A DNA stretch of 16,173 nucleotides from a bacterium (GTDB taxonomy: Bacteria > Spirochaetota > Spirochaetia > JABEVK01). Positions 1-6,953 of this stretch are shown in pieces. The translations under genes were made by a program, and so were the position numbers. The first letter of the stretch is position 1; every line of letters begins with the position of its first letter. The DNA is taken from assembly GCA_021782055.1 (NCBI GenBank), contig JAJXVP010000044.1, forward strand, positions 1 through 16,173, read 5' to 3'. The notes under the pieces are model-generated. The model worked only from the letters and a program-made list of their open reading frames with translations, did not search any database and was not told the origin of the DNA.

Positions 1-19
1 CAAAACCTAGGAGGCCGCG

Positions 20-967
20 ATGAAACCCTCTCCGTTAAAAGGCCGGTCCTGCCTCATGATGGCAGACCTTTCTACCGCTGAAATTCGGTATCTTCTCGAT
101 TTGGCTCACGAGGTCAAACGTCAAAAAAAAGAGGGTCTGGTCACACAGCGCTTTCAAGGCAAAACCCTTGCCATGATCTTTGAAAAACCCTCGACCCGCA
201 CCCGGGCCGCCTTCGAAACCGCCTTTGCCGAAGAAGGGGGACACCCTGTCTTTTTGTCAAAAGACGACATTCAGCTCGGACACAAAGAATCGATTGAGGA
301 CACTGCCCGTGTCTTGGGACGGATGTTTGACGCGATCATGTTTCGAGGCTTTCAGCAAACCACGGTAGAAACGCTGGCCTCCTTTAGCGGCGTTCCGGTC
401 TACAACGGCCTTACCGACATGGCCCACCCTACCCAAGTTCTTGCCGACCTTATGACCCTCGAAGAGGCCTGGGGTGGCAAACTTCAGGGCAAAACCCTGG
501 TCTACTGCGGTGATGGTCGCAACAACATGAGCCATACCCTCATGGTCGGCGCCGCCCGCATGGGAATGAAATTTGTTATCGCGGCCCCCGAAGTTTTGTA
601 CCCCGCCGAAGAGGACGTTGACTTCTGCCGTGATATCGCCAGCCAAGAGGGCACAGAGCTCGTGATTACCAGCGACCTTAAGGCCGCCGTCAAAGGGGCC
701 GACGCCGTTTATACCGATGTTTGGGCTTCGATGGGCGAAGAAACTCTGCTCCACCTGCGTCGGCAGATCCTTCAGCCCTACCAGGTCAATGCCGAGGTCA
801 TGCACGCGACTGGCAAGCCCGAGGCGATCTTTTTACACTGTCTGCCTGCCGTCAAGGGCGAAGAAGTCACTTCTGACGTCATCGAGGGGCCGCAAAGCCG
901 CGTGTGGGATCAAGCCGAAAACCGCAAGCACACCATCAAGGCGTTAATGTTGGCCACCTTGGTGTAA
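20..967 (+). CDS. argF: Ornithine carbamoyltransferase
   Basis: Cytoplasmic enzyme that transfers the carbamoyl group of carbamoyl phosphate to ornithine, giving citrulline (arginine synthesis, or the reverse in arginine deiminase pathways). Visible family motifs: carbamoyl-phosphate binding S-T-R-T-R at residues 58-62, HPTQ at 136-139, the ornithine-binding D-V-W-x-S-M-G at 233-239, and the catalytic HCLP at 273-276. The length of 315 residues is normal. The ATG at 20 is preceded by a strong TAGGAGG Shine-Dalgarno sequence at 8-14 with 5-nt spacing. A GC-rich hairpin follows the stop, so the gene probably ends its transcription unit. No other arginine gene is visible, so anabolic (argF) versus catabolic (arcB) use cannot be settled from the window; argF is the default name. 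The residues after HCLP are A-V-K-G, not the common A-F-H-D. Confidence 0.95.
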   Translation: MKPSPLKGRSCLMMADLSTAEIRYLLDLAHEVKRQKKEGLVTQRFQGKTLAMIFEKPSTRTRAAFETAFAEEGGHPVFLSKDDIQLGHKESIEDTARVLGRMFDAIMFRGFQQTTVETLASFSGVPVYNGLTDMAHPTQVLADLMTLEEAWGGKLQGKTLVYCGDGRNNMSHTLMVGAARMGMKFVIAAPEVLYPAEEDVDFCRDIASQEGTELVITSDLKAAVKGADAVYTDVWASMGEETLLHLRRQILQPYQVNAEVMHATGKPEAIFLHCLPAVKGEEVTSDVIEGPQSRVWDQAENRKHTIKALMLATLV

Positions 968-976
968 AGACGCTGG

Positions 977-997
977 AGCCGGGGCTGGCCCCCGGTT
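977..997 (+). terminator. GC-rich hairpin after argF, possible terminator
   Basis: CCGGGG at 979-984 pairs with CCCCGG at 990-995 around the 5-nt loop CTGGC, and the stem can be extended by a G-T and an A-T pair. It lies 12 nt after the argF stop. No U-run follows, so intrinsic termination would be weak. Confidence 0.4.
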
Positions 998-1023
998 GTG
1001 AAATATAGTATATTTTCTATATT
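996..1023 (+). promoter_or_regulatory. Putative promoter of the TlpA-like gene with AT-rich dyad
   Basis: TTGTGA at 996-1001 and TATATT at 1018-1023 with a 16-bp spacer resemble sigma-70 -35 and -10 boxes. A perfect inverted repeat, AATATAG at 1002-1008 and CTATATT at 1017-1023 with an 8-bp loop, spans the spacer and -10 box and could be an operator. This is by eye only. Confidence 0.4.
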
Positions 1024-1050
1024 ATCACCGTTTTCAAGCAGGAGTCACTC

Positions 1051-1686
1051 ATGAAAATTTCGTCTTGGGGTTCAGGTCTTCTCACCGTTCTCGCCTTCGG
1101 CTTTCTTTCGTGCGCCCCCAAAGTTTCAGCCCAAGAAGCAACCACCCCGACGCCCCCGACCCAACCTAGTGCAACAGACGCGCCCCTGGTTGCCCCAGTT
1201 CAAGAAAATCCTTTAGCCAGCGTGATGGATTCTATGGGTCTTCAGCGAGTTCAAGGGAACCCCGAACTGCTAGACTTTACGGCGACTACCCTGGCGGGCA
1301 AGAGTGTTAAGCTCAGCGACTACAAAGGAAAGGTCATCTTTTTAAACTTTTGGGCGACGTGGTGCCCCCCTTGCCGGGCCGAAATGCCCACCATTGAAAA
1401 GCTCTGGAAAAAGCTTGGCAATAACAAAGACTTTGTATGGCTGGCGGTAGACGCCCAAGAAAACCCCGCTGTGGTGAAAGCCTTTATTCAAAAGACGGGG
1501 TATACCTTTCCCGTTCTATTAGACACCACCGGTCAAGGGGGCTCCGAATACGGGGTACAAGCCATTCCTACCACCTATGTGATCGACAAAACCGGTCATG
1601 TTCTGGGGGGCCGTGCCGGGGGCAAAGAATGGGATACCCCCGAAGTTCTCCAAGGCATCGAGAAACTCTTAGCCCAAAAGCCTTAA
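1051..1686 (+). CDS. TlpA-like thioredoxin-fold (redoxin) lipoprotein
   Basis: A secreted thiol-disulfide oxidoreductase, probably anchored as a lipoprotein. The N-terminus is a signal peptide ending F-L-S-C at residues 18-21. The -3 residue F departs from the usual L, a relaxation tolerated in spirochaetal lipoproteins. Residues 22-55 form a Pro/Thr/Ala-rich linker. The thioredoxin fold follows at about 72-208, with the active site W-C-P-P-C at 104-108 and the cis-proline loop A-I-P-T-T at 171-175. In this family such proteins reduce or resolve cysteines for cytochrome c maturation or other envelope redox tasks; the substrate is unknown here. The ATG has AGGAG at 1040-1044, 6 nt upstream. 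mnmE starts only 10 nt after the stop, so the two are probably co-transcribed. Confidence 0.88.
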   Translation: MKISSWGSGLLTVLAFGFLSCAPKVSAQEATTPTPPTQPSATDAPLVAPVQENPLASVMDSMGLQRVQGNPELLDFTATTLAGKSVKLSDYKGKVIFLNFWATWCPPCRAEMPTIEKLWKKLGNNKDFVWLAVDAQENPAVVKAFIQKTGYTFPVLLDTTGQGGSEYGVQAIPTTYVIDKTGHVLGGRAGGKEWDTPEVLQGIEKLLAQKP

Positions 1687-1696
1687 AACCAGTCGC

Positions 1697-3061
1697 ATGA
1701 AAGACCTCACCTACGATACCAAAGACCGAATCTGCGCTCTGGCAACCCCGTGGGGTATGGCCGCCTTTGCCGTTCTGCGCTGTACAGGTGAGGGCTGTAT
1801 CGAGGCCCTGGCCCCGTTCTTTACCCCTTCACAGCGCCTACTTCAAGCACCCGGAGGTTCGGCCCTTGTAGGCTGGCTTAAGGACGAGAGCGGTGAAAAG
1901 CTCGATCAAGTCGTGGCCACAGTTTGGCGGACACCTCATTCGTATACGGGACAAGACTCGGTGGAGCTGACCTGTCACGGCTCGATGGCCGTGGTGAAGC
2001 GTGTTCTCGACGAGCTGACTCGGACGGCCTTTAGGCCCGCTGGGCCTGGCGAATTTACCTTACGGGCCTTTTTAGCGGGCAAGCTTGACTTAACCAGAGC
2101 CGAAGCTGTTCATGAGCTCGTGGCCTCGAAAACCGATGCGGCCCGAGCAGGGGCCCTTCATCGTCTGGGGGGGAGTGTCGAAACACGACTTCGCCAATTC
2201 CGCGCCCAGCTCATGGATGTCATGGCCGCCGTCAATATTCAACTCGACTATGCCGAGGATGAGGCCGATACGCCTGAACCTCCGTACGCCCTTCTCGACA
2301 ACCTGATCAACGGCCTTGAAACGCTCTCGGATAGCTGGAAAACGGGCCGAGTTTACCAAGAGGGGCTCAAAATCGTTTTGGCAGGAAAAACCAATGCGGG
2401 AAAATCGAGCCTTTTTAACGCCTTTTTGAAAGAAGACCGTTCGATTGTTTCGGACGAGCACGGTACCACCCGCGATTTTATCGAAGCCTGGGCCGACTTT
2501 GACGGCATCCCCGCCCGCCTTTTTGATACCGCCGGTCTGCGCGAAGCCGAAAATCGGGTAGAGCGCGAGGGCATACGGCGCTCGCAAGACTTATTGACCA
2601 ACAGTGATCTTGTTTTTTATCTCGCTGATGGAACCCAAGGTCTGAGTGAGGACGATACAGAAATCTTAGCGCAGAGAGAGAATTCTTCAGTGCCTTGGGC
2701 GCTCTTGTGGACGAAATGTGACTTAAGCGACGCCTTACCGGCCCCGGCTGGGTGGCTGGGAGTCTCGGCTTTCTCCGGTCAAGGTTTGGTGGAGCTGACC
2801 ACCTGGGTTAAAACGCAAGCCTTACCCGAAGGGAGCGCTCCCGACGCTGTCGTTATCGACTCAGTTCGTCAAAAACAGCTTTTAGACCGGGCCGTCAGTG
2901 CCTTAAAAGCGGTGCATACAGGGCTTGAGGCGGGCTTTCCGGTAGACATGGTTGCCCTGGACGTGCAAGACGCCCTTCAGGCCCTGGGCGAGATTGTGGG
3001 TGAGGTGACCAATGCGGACATCCTCAATCATATGTTTGGCAATTTTTGTGTGGGGAAATGA
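1697..3061 (+). CDS. mnmE: tRNA uridine-5-carboxymethylaminomethyl(34) synthesis GTPase MnmE
   Basis: GTPase that, with MnmG, installs the (carboxymethyl)aminomethyl group on wobble U34 of certain tRNAs, using a folate one-carbon unit. The N-terminal tetrahydrofolate-binding domain covers about residues 1-120. The helical domain is split around the G domain at about 222-375. G1 is G-K-T-N-A-G-K-S-S (230-238), G2 G-T-T-R-D (256-260), G3 D-T-A-G (277-280), and G5 S-A lies at 357-358. G4 reads T-K-C-D (339-342), not the canonical N-K-x-D. The essential C-terminal cysteine is kept in F-C-V-G-K (450-454). The 454-residue length is typical. The ATG at 1697 has no clear Shine-Dalgarno sequence, so translation may be coupled to the preceding TlpA-like gene. 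The stop codon directly abuts the stop of the convergent gene. Confidence 0.95.
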   Translation: MKDLTYDTKDRICALATPWGMAAFAVLRCTGEGCIEALAPFFTPSQRLLQAPGGSALVGWLKDESGEKLDQVVATVWRTPHSYTGQDSVELTCHGSMAVVKRVLDELTRTAFRPAGPGEFTLRAFLAGKLDLTRAEAVHELVASKTDAARAGALHRLGGSVETRLRQFRAQLMDVMAAVNIQLDYAEDEADTPEPPYALLDNLINGLETLSDSWKTGRVYQEGLKIVLAGKTNAGKSSLFNAFLKEDRSIVSDEHGTTRDFIEAWADFDGIPARLFDTAGLREAENRVEREGIRRSQDLLTNSDLVFYLADGTQGLSEDDTEILAQRENSSVPWALLWTKCDLSDALPAPAGWLGVSAFSGQGLVELTTWVKTQALPEGSAPDAVVIDSVRQKQLLDRAVSALKAVHTGLEAGFPVDMVALDVQDALQALGEIVGEVTNADILNHMFGNFCVGK

Positions 3062-3280
3062 TTACCCTTGGGCGATAATCTCGTAAGCCCGGCCTTTATC
3101 GGTCGGTTCCATGTCTCCAGGCATCTTTGAGGCCCCCAGGGCACTGCCAACCATATAGAGGGCACAGTGCAAATAGCTGGACTGGCAAAACTTTTCTTTT
3201 ACCGCCGCCGCTTCTTGAGGTTTGTTGGCCAAGAGGCCACTGAACACCGGGCAGGTATTCAGGAATTCGCAGGTCTCCAT
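3062..3280 (-). CDS. Small four-cysteine protein of unknown function
   Basis: A 72-residue soluble protein with cysteines at 4, 10, 32 and 39 (C-x5-C and C-x6-C). It begins METCEFLNTCPVF and carries C-A-L-Y-M-V at 39-44. I recognise this as a type of short conserved cysteine protein seen in spirochaetes and deltaproteobacteria; no function is assigned. Four spaced cysteines suggest binding of zinc or an iron-sulfur cluster, which is inference. The start was chosen at 3280 because GGGAGA lies about 6 nt upstream on the minus strand and the residues before this Met look non-coding; an open frame continues up to 3439. The gene converges on mnmE with no base between the two stop codons. Confidence 0.65.
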   Translation of the reverse strand: METCEFLNTCPVFSGLLANKPQEAAAVKEKFCQSSYLHCALYMVGSALGASKMPGDMEPTDKGRAYEIIAQG

Positions 3281-3305
3281 GCGTGTCTCCCGTGGGTACC
3301 CCTTA

Positions 3306-3334
3306 ACAATACCAGAACCTTGCTGACTTGACCA
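3306..3334 (-). promoter_or_regulatory. Candidate promoter of the four-cysteine protein gene
   Basis: On the minus strand TGGTCA (3334-3329) and TATTGT (3311-3306) are 17 bp apart, each matching 4 of 6 consensus positions. It sits 25 bp upstream of the chosen start. This is a weak call. Confidence 0.25.
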
Positions 3335-3343
3335 GCACCTTTT

Positions 3344-3382
3344 TACACTCATGAGCCTTGGAACGGAATTCTCATGAGTGTA
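3344..3382. repeat. Perfect 12-bp inverted repeat between divergent genes
   Basis: TACACTCATGAG at 3344-3355 and its exact reverse complement CTCATGAGTGTA at 3371-3382 enclose a 15-nt loop. Each arm also contains the self-palindrome CTCATGAG, with centres 23 bp apart (about two helical turns). No U-run follows closely on either strand, although TTTTT occurs 8 nt downstream on the plus strand. It lies between the divergently transcribed four-cysteine gene and mnmG, so a two-site operator or an RNA hairpin in the mnmG leader are both possible. Confidence 0.6.
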
Positions 3383-3442
3383 GCGACCTCGTTTTTCTAG
3401 AATTGGGCTGTTTGTCTTACTAATAGAAGCAGGGAACAATAC

Positions 3443-3472
3443 TTAACAAAGACAGGCAGAATATGGTAAATT
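3443..3472 (+). promoter_or_regulatory. Candidate promoter of mnmG
   Basis: TTAACA at 3443-3448 and TAAATT at 3467-3472 with an 18-bp spacer lie about 50 bp upstream of the mnmG start. A similar TAAATT box is the best -10 candidate for the efflux operon. Weak evidence. Confidence 0.25.
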
Positions 3473-3520
3473 TCTGCTCCGGCTGGCTCCCCCGAGCCTG
3501 GTCACGAAAAGGAAAAACCT

Positions 3521-5362
3521 GTGGATTTTGATGCGGTAGTTGTTGGTGGCGGTCATGCAGGAATTGAGGCGGGGCTTGCCATCGCTCGAATGGGCTTTTC
3601 AACCTTGCTGATTACCCAAAGCTTGGACACTATTGGCCGTATGAGCTGTAACCCTGCCGTCGGTGGCTTGGCCAAGGGCAATATGGTGCGCGAGATCGAT
3701 GCCTTGGGCGGCGAGATGGGGCGTTTGATCGACAAAACGATGATACAGTTCCGTGTCCTTAACCGCTCGCGGGGCCCCGCCGTGCAAGCCCCCCGGGCCC
3801 AGGCTGACAAGCTGGCCTACGCGGTCGAAGCTCGAAAAACCCTCGAAAATCAACCCGGTTTGACGCTTTTCATGGATACCGTTACCGATTTTCTTCTTGA
3901 TTCCTCCGGCGGAGCCGTTACAGGCGTCGTCACAGAACGCGGAAAAAAGTTTAGTTGCCGCACCGTCGTTTTGACGACGGGAACCTTTCTTGCCGGAAAG
4001 CTCTTTATTGGTGAGTGGTCAGGACCTGGCGGCAGGTTGGGCGAAATGGCGGCCTATGGGCTTGACCGCCGGTTGCGAGAGCTGGGCTTTAAGGTGGGTC
4101 GGCTTAAAACTGGAACCCCTGCCCGGGTAAAGCGTTCCAGCTTAGATTTTTCAAAAATGGAACCGCAATTTGGCGATGACGATATTGTTCCCTTTTCGTT
4201 TGGACAACTCAAAGTTGACCGCCAACAGCTCCCCTGTTATGTCACCTATACCAACGACGAAACTCACCAGGTGCTCCGCAACAATATGCACCGTAGCCCC
4301 CTGTACAGCGGAAAGATTGTCGGTAATGGCCCCCGCTACTGCCCCAGCATCGAAGATAAAGTCGTTAAGTTCCCTGATCGGGAACGCCATCAGGTTTTTA
4401 TTGAACCCGAGGGCTTGTATACCGACGAAATGTACCTGAACGGCATTTCAAGCTCGATGCCCGAAGATGTTCAAGAGCGGTACATTCACACCATTCCCGG
4501 TCTGGAACACGCCGTAATTGTCCGCCCCGGTTACGCCGTCGAGTATGATTACATGGACCCGAGCCAGCTGTACCCCAGCCTCGAAACCAAGCGTCTGGCC
4601 AATTTGTTCGTCGCCGGTCAGACCAACGGAACCTCGGGGTACGAGGAGGCGGCCGCTCAAGGGCTGATGGCGGGTATCAATGCCGCCCTCAAGATGCGGG
4701 GTGAGCCGCCCCTGGTTTTGTCGCGAACCGAAGCGTATATTGGCGTTCTTATTGATGACCTGGTCACCCTGGGAACCGAAGAACCCTACCGGATGTTCAC
4801 TAGCCGTGCCGAACACCGGTTAAACCTGCGCCATGACAGTTGTGACCGTCGGCTAACCGAAAAAGGCTATCGTATCGGCTTAGTGGACGAAAGCGCCTGG
4901 CAAAGCTTTTTGCACAAAAAGCAAACCATTGAAGCCCTCAAAGATAGCCTTAAAGCTCGTCGCGTCACGCCCAAAGACGCTGTGCTGTGCCCCGTCTTGG
5001 GGGCGCACCTGGGGGATACATTTTACCAAAGCTTGAAAGACCCCACGGTTGATTTTCAGTCGTTAACTTCGGCGGACCCCACTCTAACCCAAAACGCCCC
5101 CGAGTCGTGGCTGAGTTTGGCCGAGCTGGATATTAAGTACGAAGGCTACATTGGGCGGCAACAGCTTCAAGTCGAACGCTTTGAACGCCTAGAAAACCTC
5201 TCGATTCCCGAGGACTTTAATTACGACGCCCTGGCCGGGATTTCTCGGGAGAGCCGTGAAAAGTTCAAGAAAATTCGCCCCCTGTCGGTTGGTCAAGCCG
5301 GACGAATTTCAGGGGTCCGAACCAGCGATTTAGCGGTTTTGATGCTTACCCTAAAAAAATAG
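3521..5362 (+). CDS. mnmG: tRNA uridine-5-carboxymethylaminomethyl(34) synthesis enzyme MnmG (GidA)
   Basis: FAD-dependent partner of MnmE in making the (carboxymethyl)aminomethyl modification at tRNA position U34. The N-terminal Rossmann motif G-G-G-H-A-G is at residues 9-14. The conserved cysteine motif S-C-N-P-A-V-G-G is at 42-49, and the family motifs L-K-T-G-T-P-A-R and Y-C-P-S-I-E-D-K are further on. Near the C-terminal third, [12 protein letters not shown] is typical of MnmG. The length of 613 residues is close to the usual 620-630. The start is a GTG at 3521 with AAAAGGA at 3507-3513, 7 nt upstream. mnmE is immediately upstream apart from the intervening antisense gene, so the functional pair is kept as neighbours but not as one simple operon. 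The HD-domain gene follows 35 nt downstream. Confidence 0.95.
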   Translation: MDFDAVVVGGGHAGIEAGLAIARMGFSTLLITQSLDTIGRMSCNPAVGGLAKGNMVREIDALGGEMGRLIDKTMIQFRVLNRSRGPAVQAPRAQADKLAYAVEARKTLENQPGLTLFMDTVTDFLLDSSGGAVTGVVTERGKKFSCRTVVLTTGTFLAGKLFIGEWSGPGGRLGEMAAYGLDRRLRELGFKVGRLKTGTPARVKRSSLDFSKMEPQFGDDDIVPFSFGQLKVDRQQLPCYVTYTNDETHQVLRNNMHRSPLYSGKIVGNGPRYCPSIEDKVVKFPDRERHQVFIEPEGLYTDEMYLNGISSSMPEDVQERYIHTIPGLEHAVIVRPGYAVEYDYMDPSQLYPSLETKRLANLFVAGQTNGTSGYEEAAAQGLMAGINAALKMRGEPPLVLSRTEAYIGVLIDDLVTLGTEEPYRMFTSRAEHRLNLRHDSCDRRLTEKGYRIGLVDESAWQSFLHKKQTIEALKDSLKARRVTPKDAVLCPVLGAHLGDTFYQSLKDPTVDFQSLTSADPTLTQNAPESWLSLAELDIKYEGYIGRQQLQVERFERLENLSIPEDFNYDALAGISRESREKFKKIRPLSVGQAGRISGVRTSDLAVLMLTLKK

Positions 5363-5397
5363 TGGTGAAATTCACAAACCTGAGGTAAATTGTAACT

Positions 5398-6321
5398 ATG
5401 AAAAAGTTACAGTTGGCGCAAACGCTCAATCACAACCGTTTAGACGATGTCTGGCGGTTTATCTACGAAACCCTAGCCTCGTGGCTCCCCGTTGGCCGCC
5501 TTGAGGATCTTCACCGACTGTACGACCATACGATTGCCTTGTACCAAGGAGAAATTCCCGGGTACCAGGCCTGTAAAACCGAGTATCACAACCTGCGGCA
5601 TACGATTGATGTCACCGTAGCCACCGTTCGCCTCATTGATGGCTATAACTTAGAACACTCCCCTTTGGGCGAAGAGCTGATCCGTGAAACCTGTGAGGCG
5701 GCTCTGCTCCATGACGTGGGCTACATTCAAGAAAGTTCCGATACCGAAGGCACGGGAGCCAAATACACAAAAACCCACGTAGCTCGCGGGGTGGCTTACC
5801 TTGCCACCTATGCCAAGGTTCTGGGGCTCGAACCGCATGAACGACGAGGCCGACTGATCTGGGGAACAGACTTAGCAAAACCTTGGACTTCGATAGGATT
5901 TTCTAGCGATCTTGAAGAAAAATCAGCCGCCTTGTTAGCCACCGGGGATCTTTTAGGCCAGATGGCCGATCGCGCTTACCTCGAAAAGCTTCTTTTCTTG
6001 TACTACGAATTCCGTGAAGCGGGCTTTTCGGACTACCAGACCGAATTTGACATGCTGAAAAAAACCCTAGGCTTTTTTGATGTGATACAAAAGCGCCTCG
6101 ACACGACTTTATCGTCAGTGTACAACCTCGCAACGGCGCACTTCCGCACCCGTTTGGGGCTAGAAGCCAACCTCTACACAGAATCGATCGAGGGGCAAAA
6201 GGCTTACCTCAAAACGGTTATAGACGATACTGTCAAGAACTTTCGTCAAAAGCTGAAGAGGCTCGATTTAGAGAAAGCCCCCGCGCCGGCTTTTATGCTG
6301 TCGTCGATGACAACGAGGTAA
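5398..6321 (+). CDS. HD-domain phosphohydrolase, class I cyclic-nucleotide phosphodiesterase-like
   Basis: A soluble 307-residue protein with a metal-dependent HD fold. Candidate metal ligands: Y-H-N-L-R-H-T-I-D-V at residues 63-72 (H64, H68, D71), the HD pair in L-L-H-D-V-G-Y at 103-109 (H105, D106), H127 in K-T-H-V-A-R-G, and D184 or D191 in A-T-G-D-L-L-G-Q-M-A-D. The H-N-x-x-H-x-x-D-V pattern resembles the catalytic signature of eukaryotic-type class I 3',5'-cyclic nucleotide phosphodiesterases. Hydrolysis of a cyclic nucleotide or another nucleotide is therefore plausible, but the substrate is not shown. No sensory, GAF or membrane domain is present. Only a GAGG at 5382-5385 lies upstream, an unusually long 12 nt from the ATG. 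The gene sits 35 nt after mnmG and may be co-transcribed with it. Confidence 0.75.
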   Translation: MKKLQLAQTLNHNRLDDVWRFIYETLASWLPVGRLEDLHRLYDHTIALYQGEIPGYQACKTEYHNLRHTIDVTVATVRLIDGYNLEHSPLGEELIRETCEAALLHDVGYIQESSDTEGTGAKYTKTHVARGVAYLATYAKVLGLEPHERRGRLIWGTDLAKPWTSIGFSSDLEEKSAALLATGDLLGQMADRAYLEKLLFLYYEFREAGFSDYQTEFDMLKKTLGFFDVIQKRLDTTLSSVYNLATAHFRTRLGLEANLYTESIEGQKAYLKTVIDDTVKNFRQKLKRLDLEKAPAPAFMLSSMTTR

Positions 6322-6330
6322 ACCTCAATG

Positions 6331-6354
6331 CCGCAAAACGGCGGTTTGGTGCGG
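6331..6354. terminator. Imperfect hairpin between convergent genes, possible terminator
   Basis: CCGC (6331-6334) pairs with GCGG (6351-6354) and AAAC (6336-6339) with GTTT (6344-6347), with a bulge. It lies 10 bp after the HD-domain gene stop and faces the end of the minus-strand toxin remnant. No U-run follows, so this is a weak call. Confidence 0.25.
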
Positions 6355-6404
6355 AGTGTCGCTCTTCCATCGCTAGACTCCTGAAATGAGAAAGTCAACC
6401 GACG

Positions 6405-6659
6405 TTAAAACTTTCGCCCGACAATTCCTTTTGGAACTGCAGCCATTTGTTGAGTCAGCAGAACGTAATCATTGTTTTCAACTCGTATAGTAGGATTAAG
6501 ATTCTTAAGGATCGAATTTCGCATTTCTTCTCTTTGCATTAAAGGAATCACTAGACGTGTTTCTAAATTTGAAAGTAATTCTGTGTGAACGTCTAGAAGG
6601 AACGGATAGACTTCGTTATTTGTCGATTGATTTGCGTGTAGGGAAAAATCTGACCTCAG
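6405..6659 (-). pseudogene. ccdB: CcdB-like toxin, broken (CTG start, lost C-terminus)
   Basis: The minus frame encodes 84 residues with clear CcdB-family traits: H-A-N near the N-terminus (8-10), Y-P-F-L-L-D-V at 18-24, R-L-V-I-P-L at 35-40, L-N-P-T-I at 54-58, and Y-V-L-L-T-Q-Q-M-A-A-V-P at 65-76. CcdB toxins poison DNA gyrase. There is no in-frame ATG, GTG or TTG at the expected place. The natural position is CTG at 6659, overlapping the antitoxin stop as CTGA, with GAGG 5 nt upstream. The frame ends early after V-G-R-K-F, while full proteins run to about 100-105 residues. Beyond a T4 run at 6407-6410 another frame reads L-S-H-F-R-S-L-A-M-E, resembling the missing C-terminal segment but behind a further stop. 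The last residues of F-plasmid CcdB are essential for killing, so the product is probably inactive (inference). Confidence 0.72.
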
Positions 6660-6904
6660 AACAACCTCAGCCCATCAACGAAAAGCCCAACTTCTTGCAT
6701 CTTGTTGTTGTAGCTCTCAATCGAGGCCTTGTTCTGGCTCTTGCATTCGTCGATTTCTCGTTGGCGAAGTTCCTCTGCCAAGGCTACCTCCAGTATGGAT
6801 GATACATCGATTTTTCTCTCTTTGGCCCTGCGAAGTAAATCACTGTTGACTGTCAGATTGGTCGGTTTTCTAGGCGCAGAGGTGTCATAGAGATGCACAC
6901 TCAC
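6656..6904 (-). CDS. ccdA: CcdA-like type II antitoxin
   Basis: An 82-residue antitoxin. The N-terminal part has a ribbon-helix-helix pattern (P-R-K-P-T-N-L-T-V-N, then the helix L-L-R-R-A-K-E-R-K-I-D-V-S-S-I-L-E). It is followed by a charged helix and the toxin-binding tail Y-N-N-K-M-Q-E-V-G-L-F-V-D-G-L-R, close to the common CcdA ending G-L-F-x-D-G-L-R-x-F. CcdA neutralises CcdB and represses its own operon together with it. The start was chosen as GTG at 6904 because GGAGG at 6915-6911 lies 6 nt upstream; the open frame extends to 7027 but would run through the promoter. Its stop overlaps the CTG presumed start of the toxin remnant. The antitoxin looks intact while the toxin does not. Confidence 0.82.
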   Translation of the reverse strand: MSVHLYDTSAPRKPTNLTVNSDLLRRAKERKIDVSSILEVALAEELRQREIDECKSQNKASIESYNNKMQEVGLFVDGLRLF

Positions 6905-6915
6905 GTGTCCCCTCC

Positions 6916-6952
6916 ATACGTATATGGTATGCGCATATGGTGCCTTTGTCAA
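6916..6952 (-). promoter_or_regulatory. ccdA promoter with palindromic operator
   Basis: On the minus strand a perfect TTGACA (6952-6947) and TACCAT (6929-6924) are separated by exactly 17 bp. The perfect 10-bp palindrome TATGCGCATA (6928-6937) overlaps the spacer and -10 box. A second palindrome, ATACGTAT (6916-6923), lies 13 bp further centre to centre. Paired palindromes over a toxin-antitoxin promoter fit autorepression by a ribbon-helix-helix antitoxin; that link is inferred. Confidence 0.6.
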
Positions 6953-6953
6953 A

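Noticed and set aside
257..805. Long minus-strand open frame inside argF
   Set aside because: It lies wholly antisense to argF, whose catalytic motifs are complete; the translation matches no family and has no ribosome site.
3281..3439. N-terminal extension of the four-cysteine protein to 125 residues
   Set aside because: The extra 53 residues run through the dyad at 3344-3382 and the promoter candidate, lack family-like sequence, and the inner ATG has a good GGGAGA site.
6557..6802. 81-residue plus-strand open frame
   Set aside because: It is the antisense shadow of the CcdA/CcdB-like pair, which shows family motifs on the minus strand.
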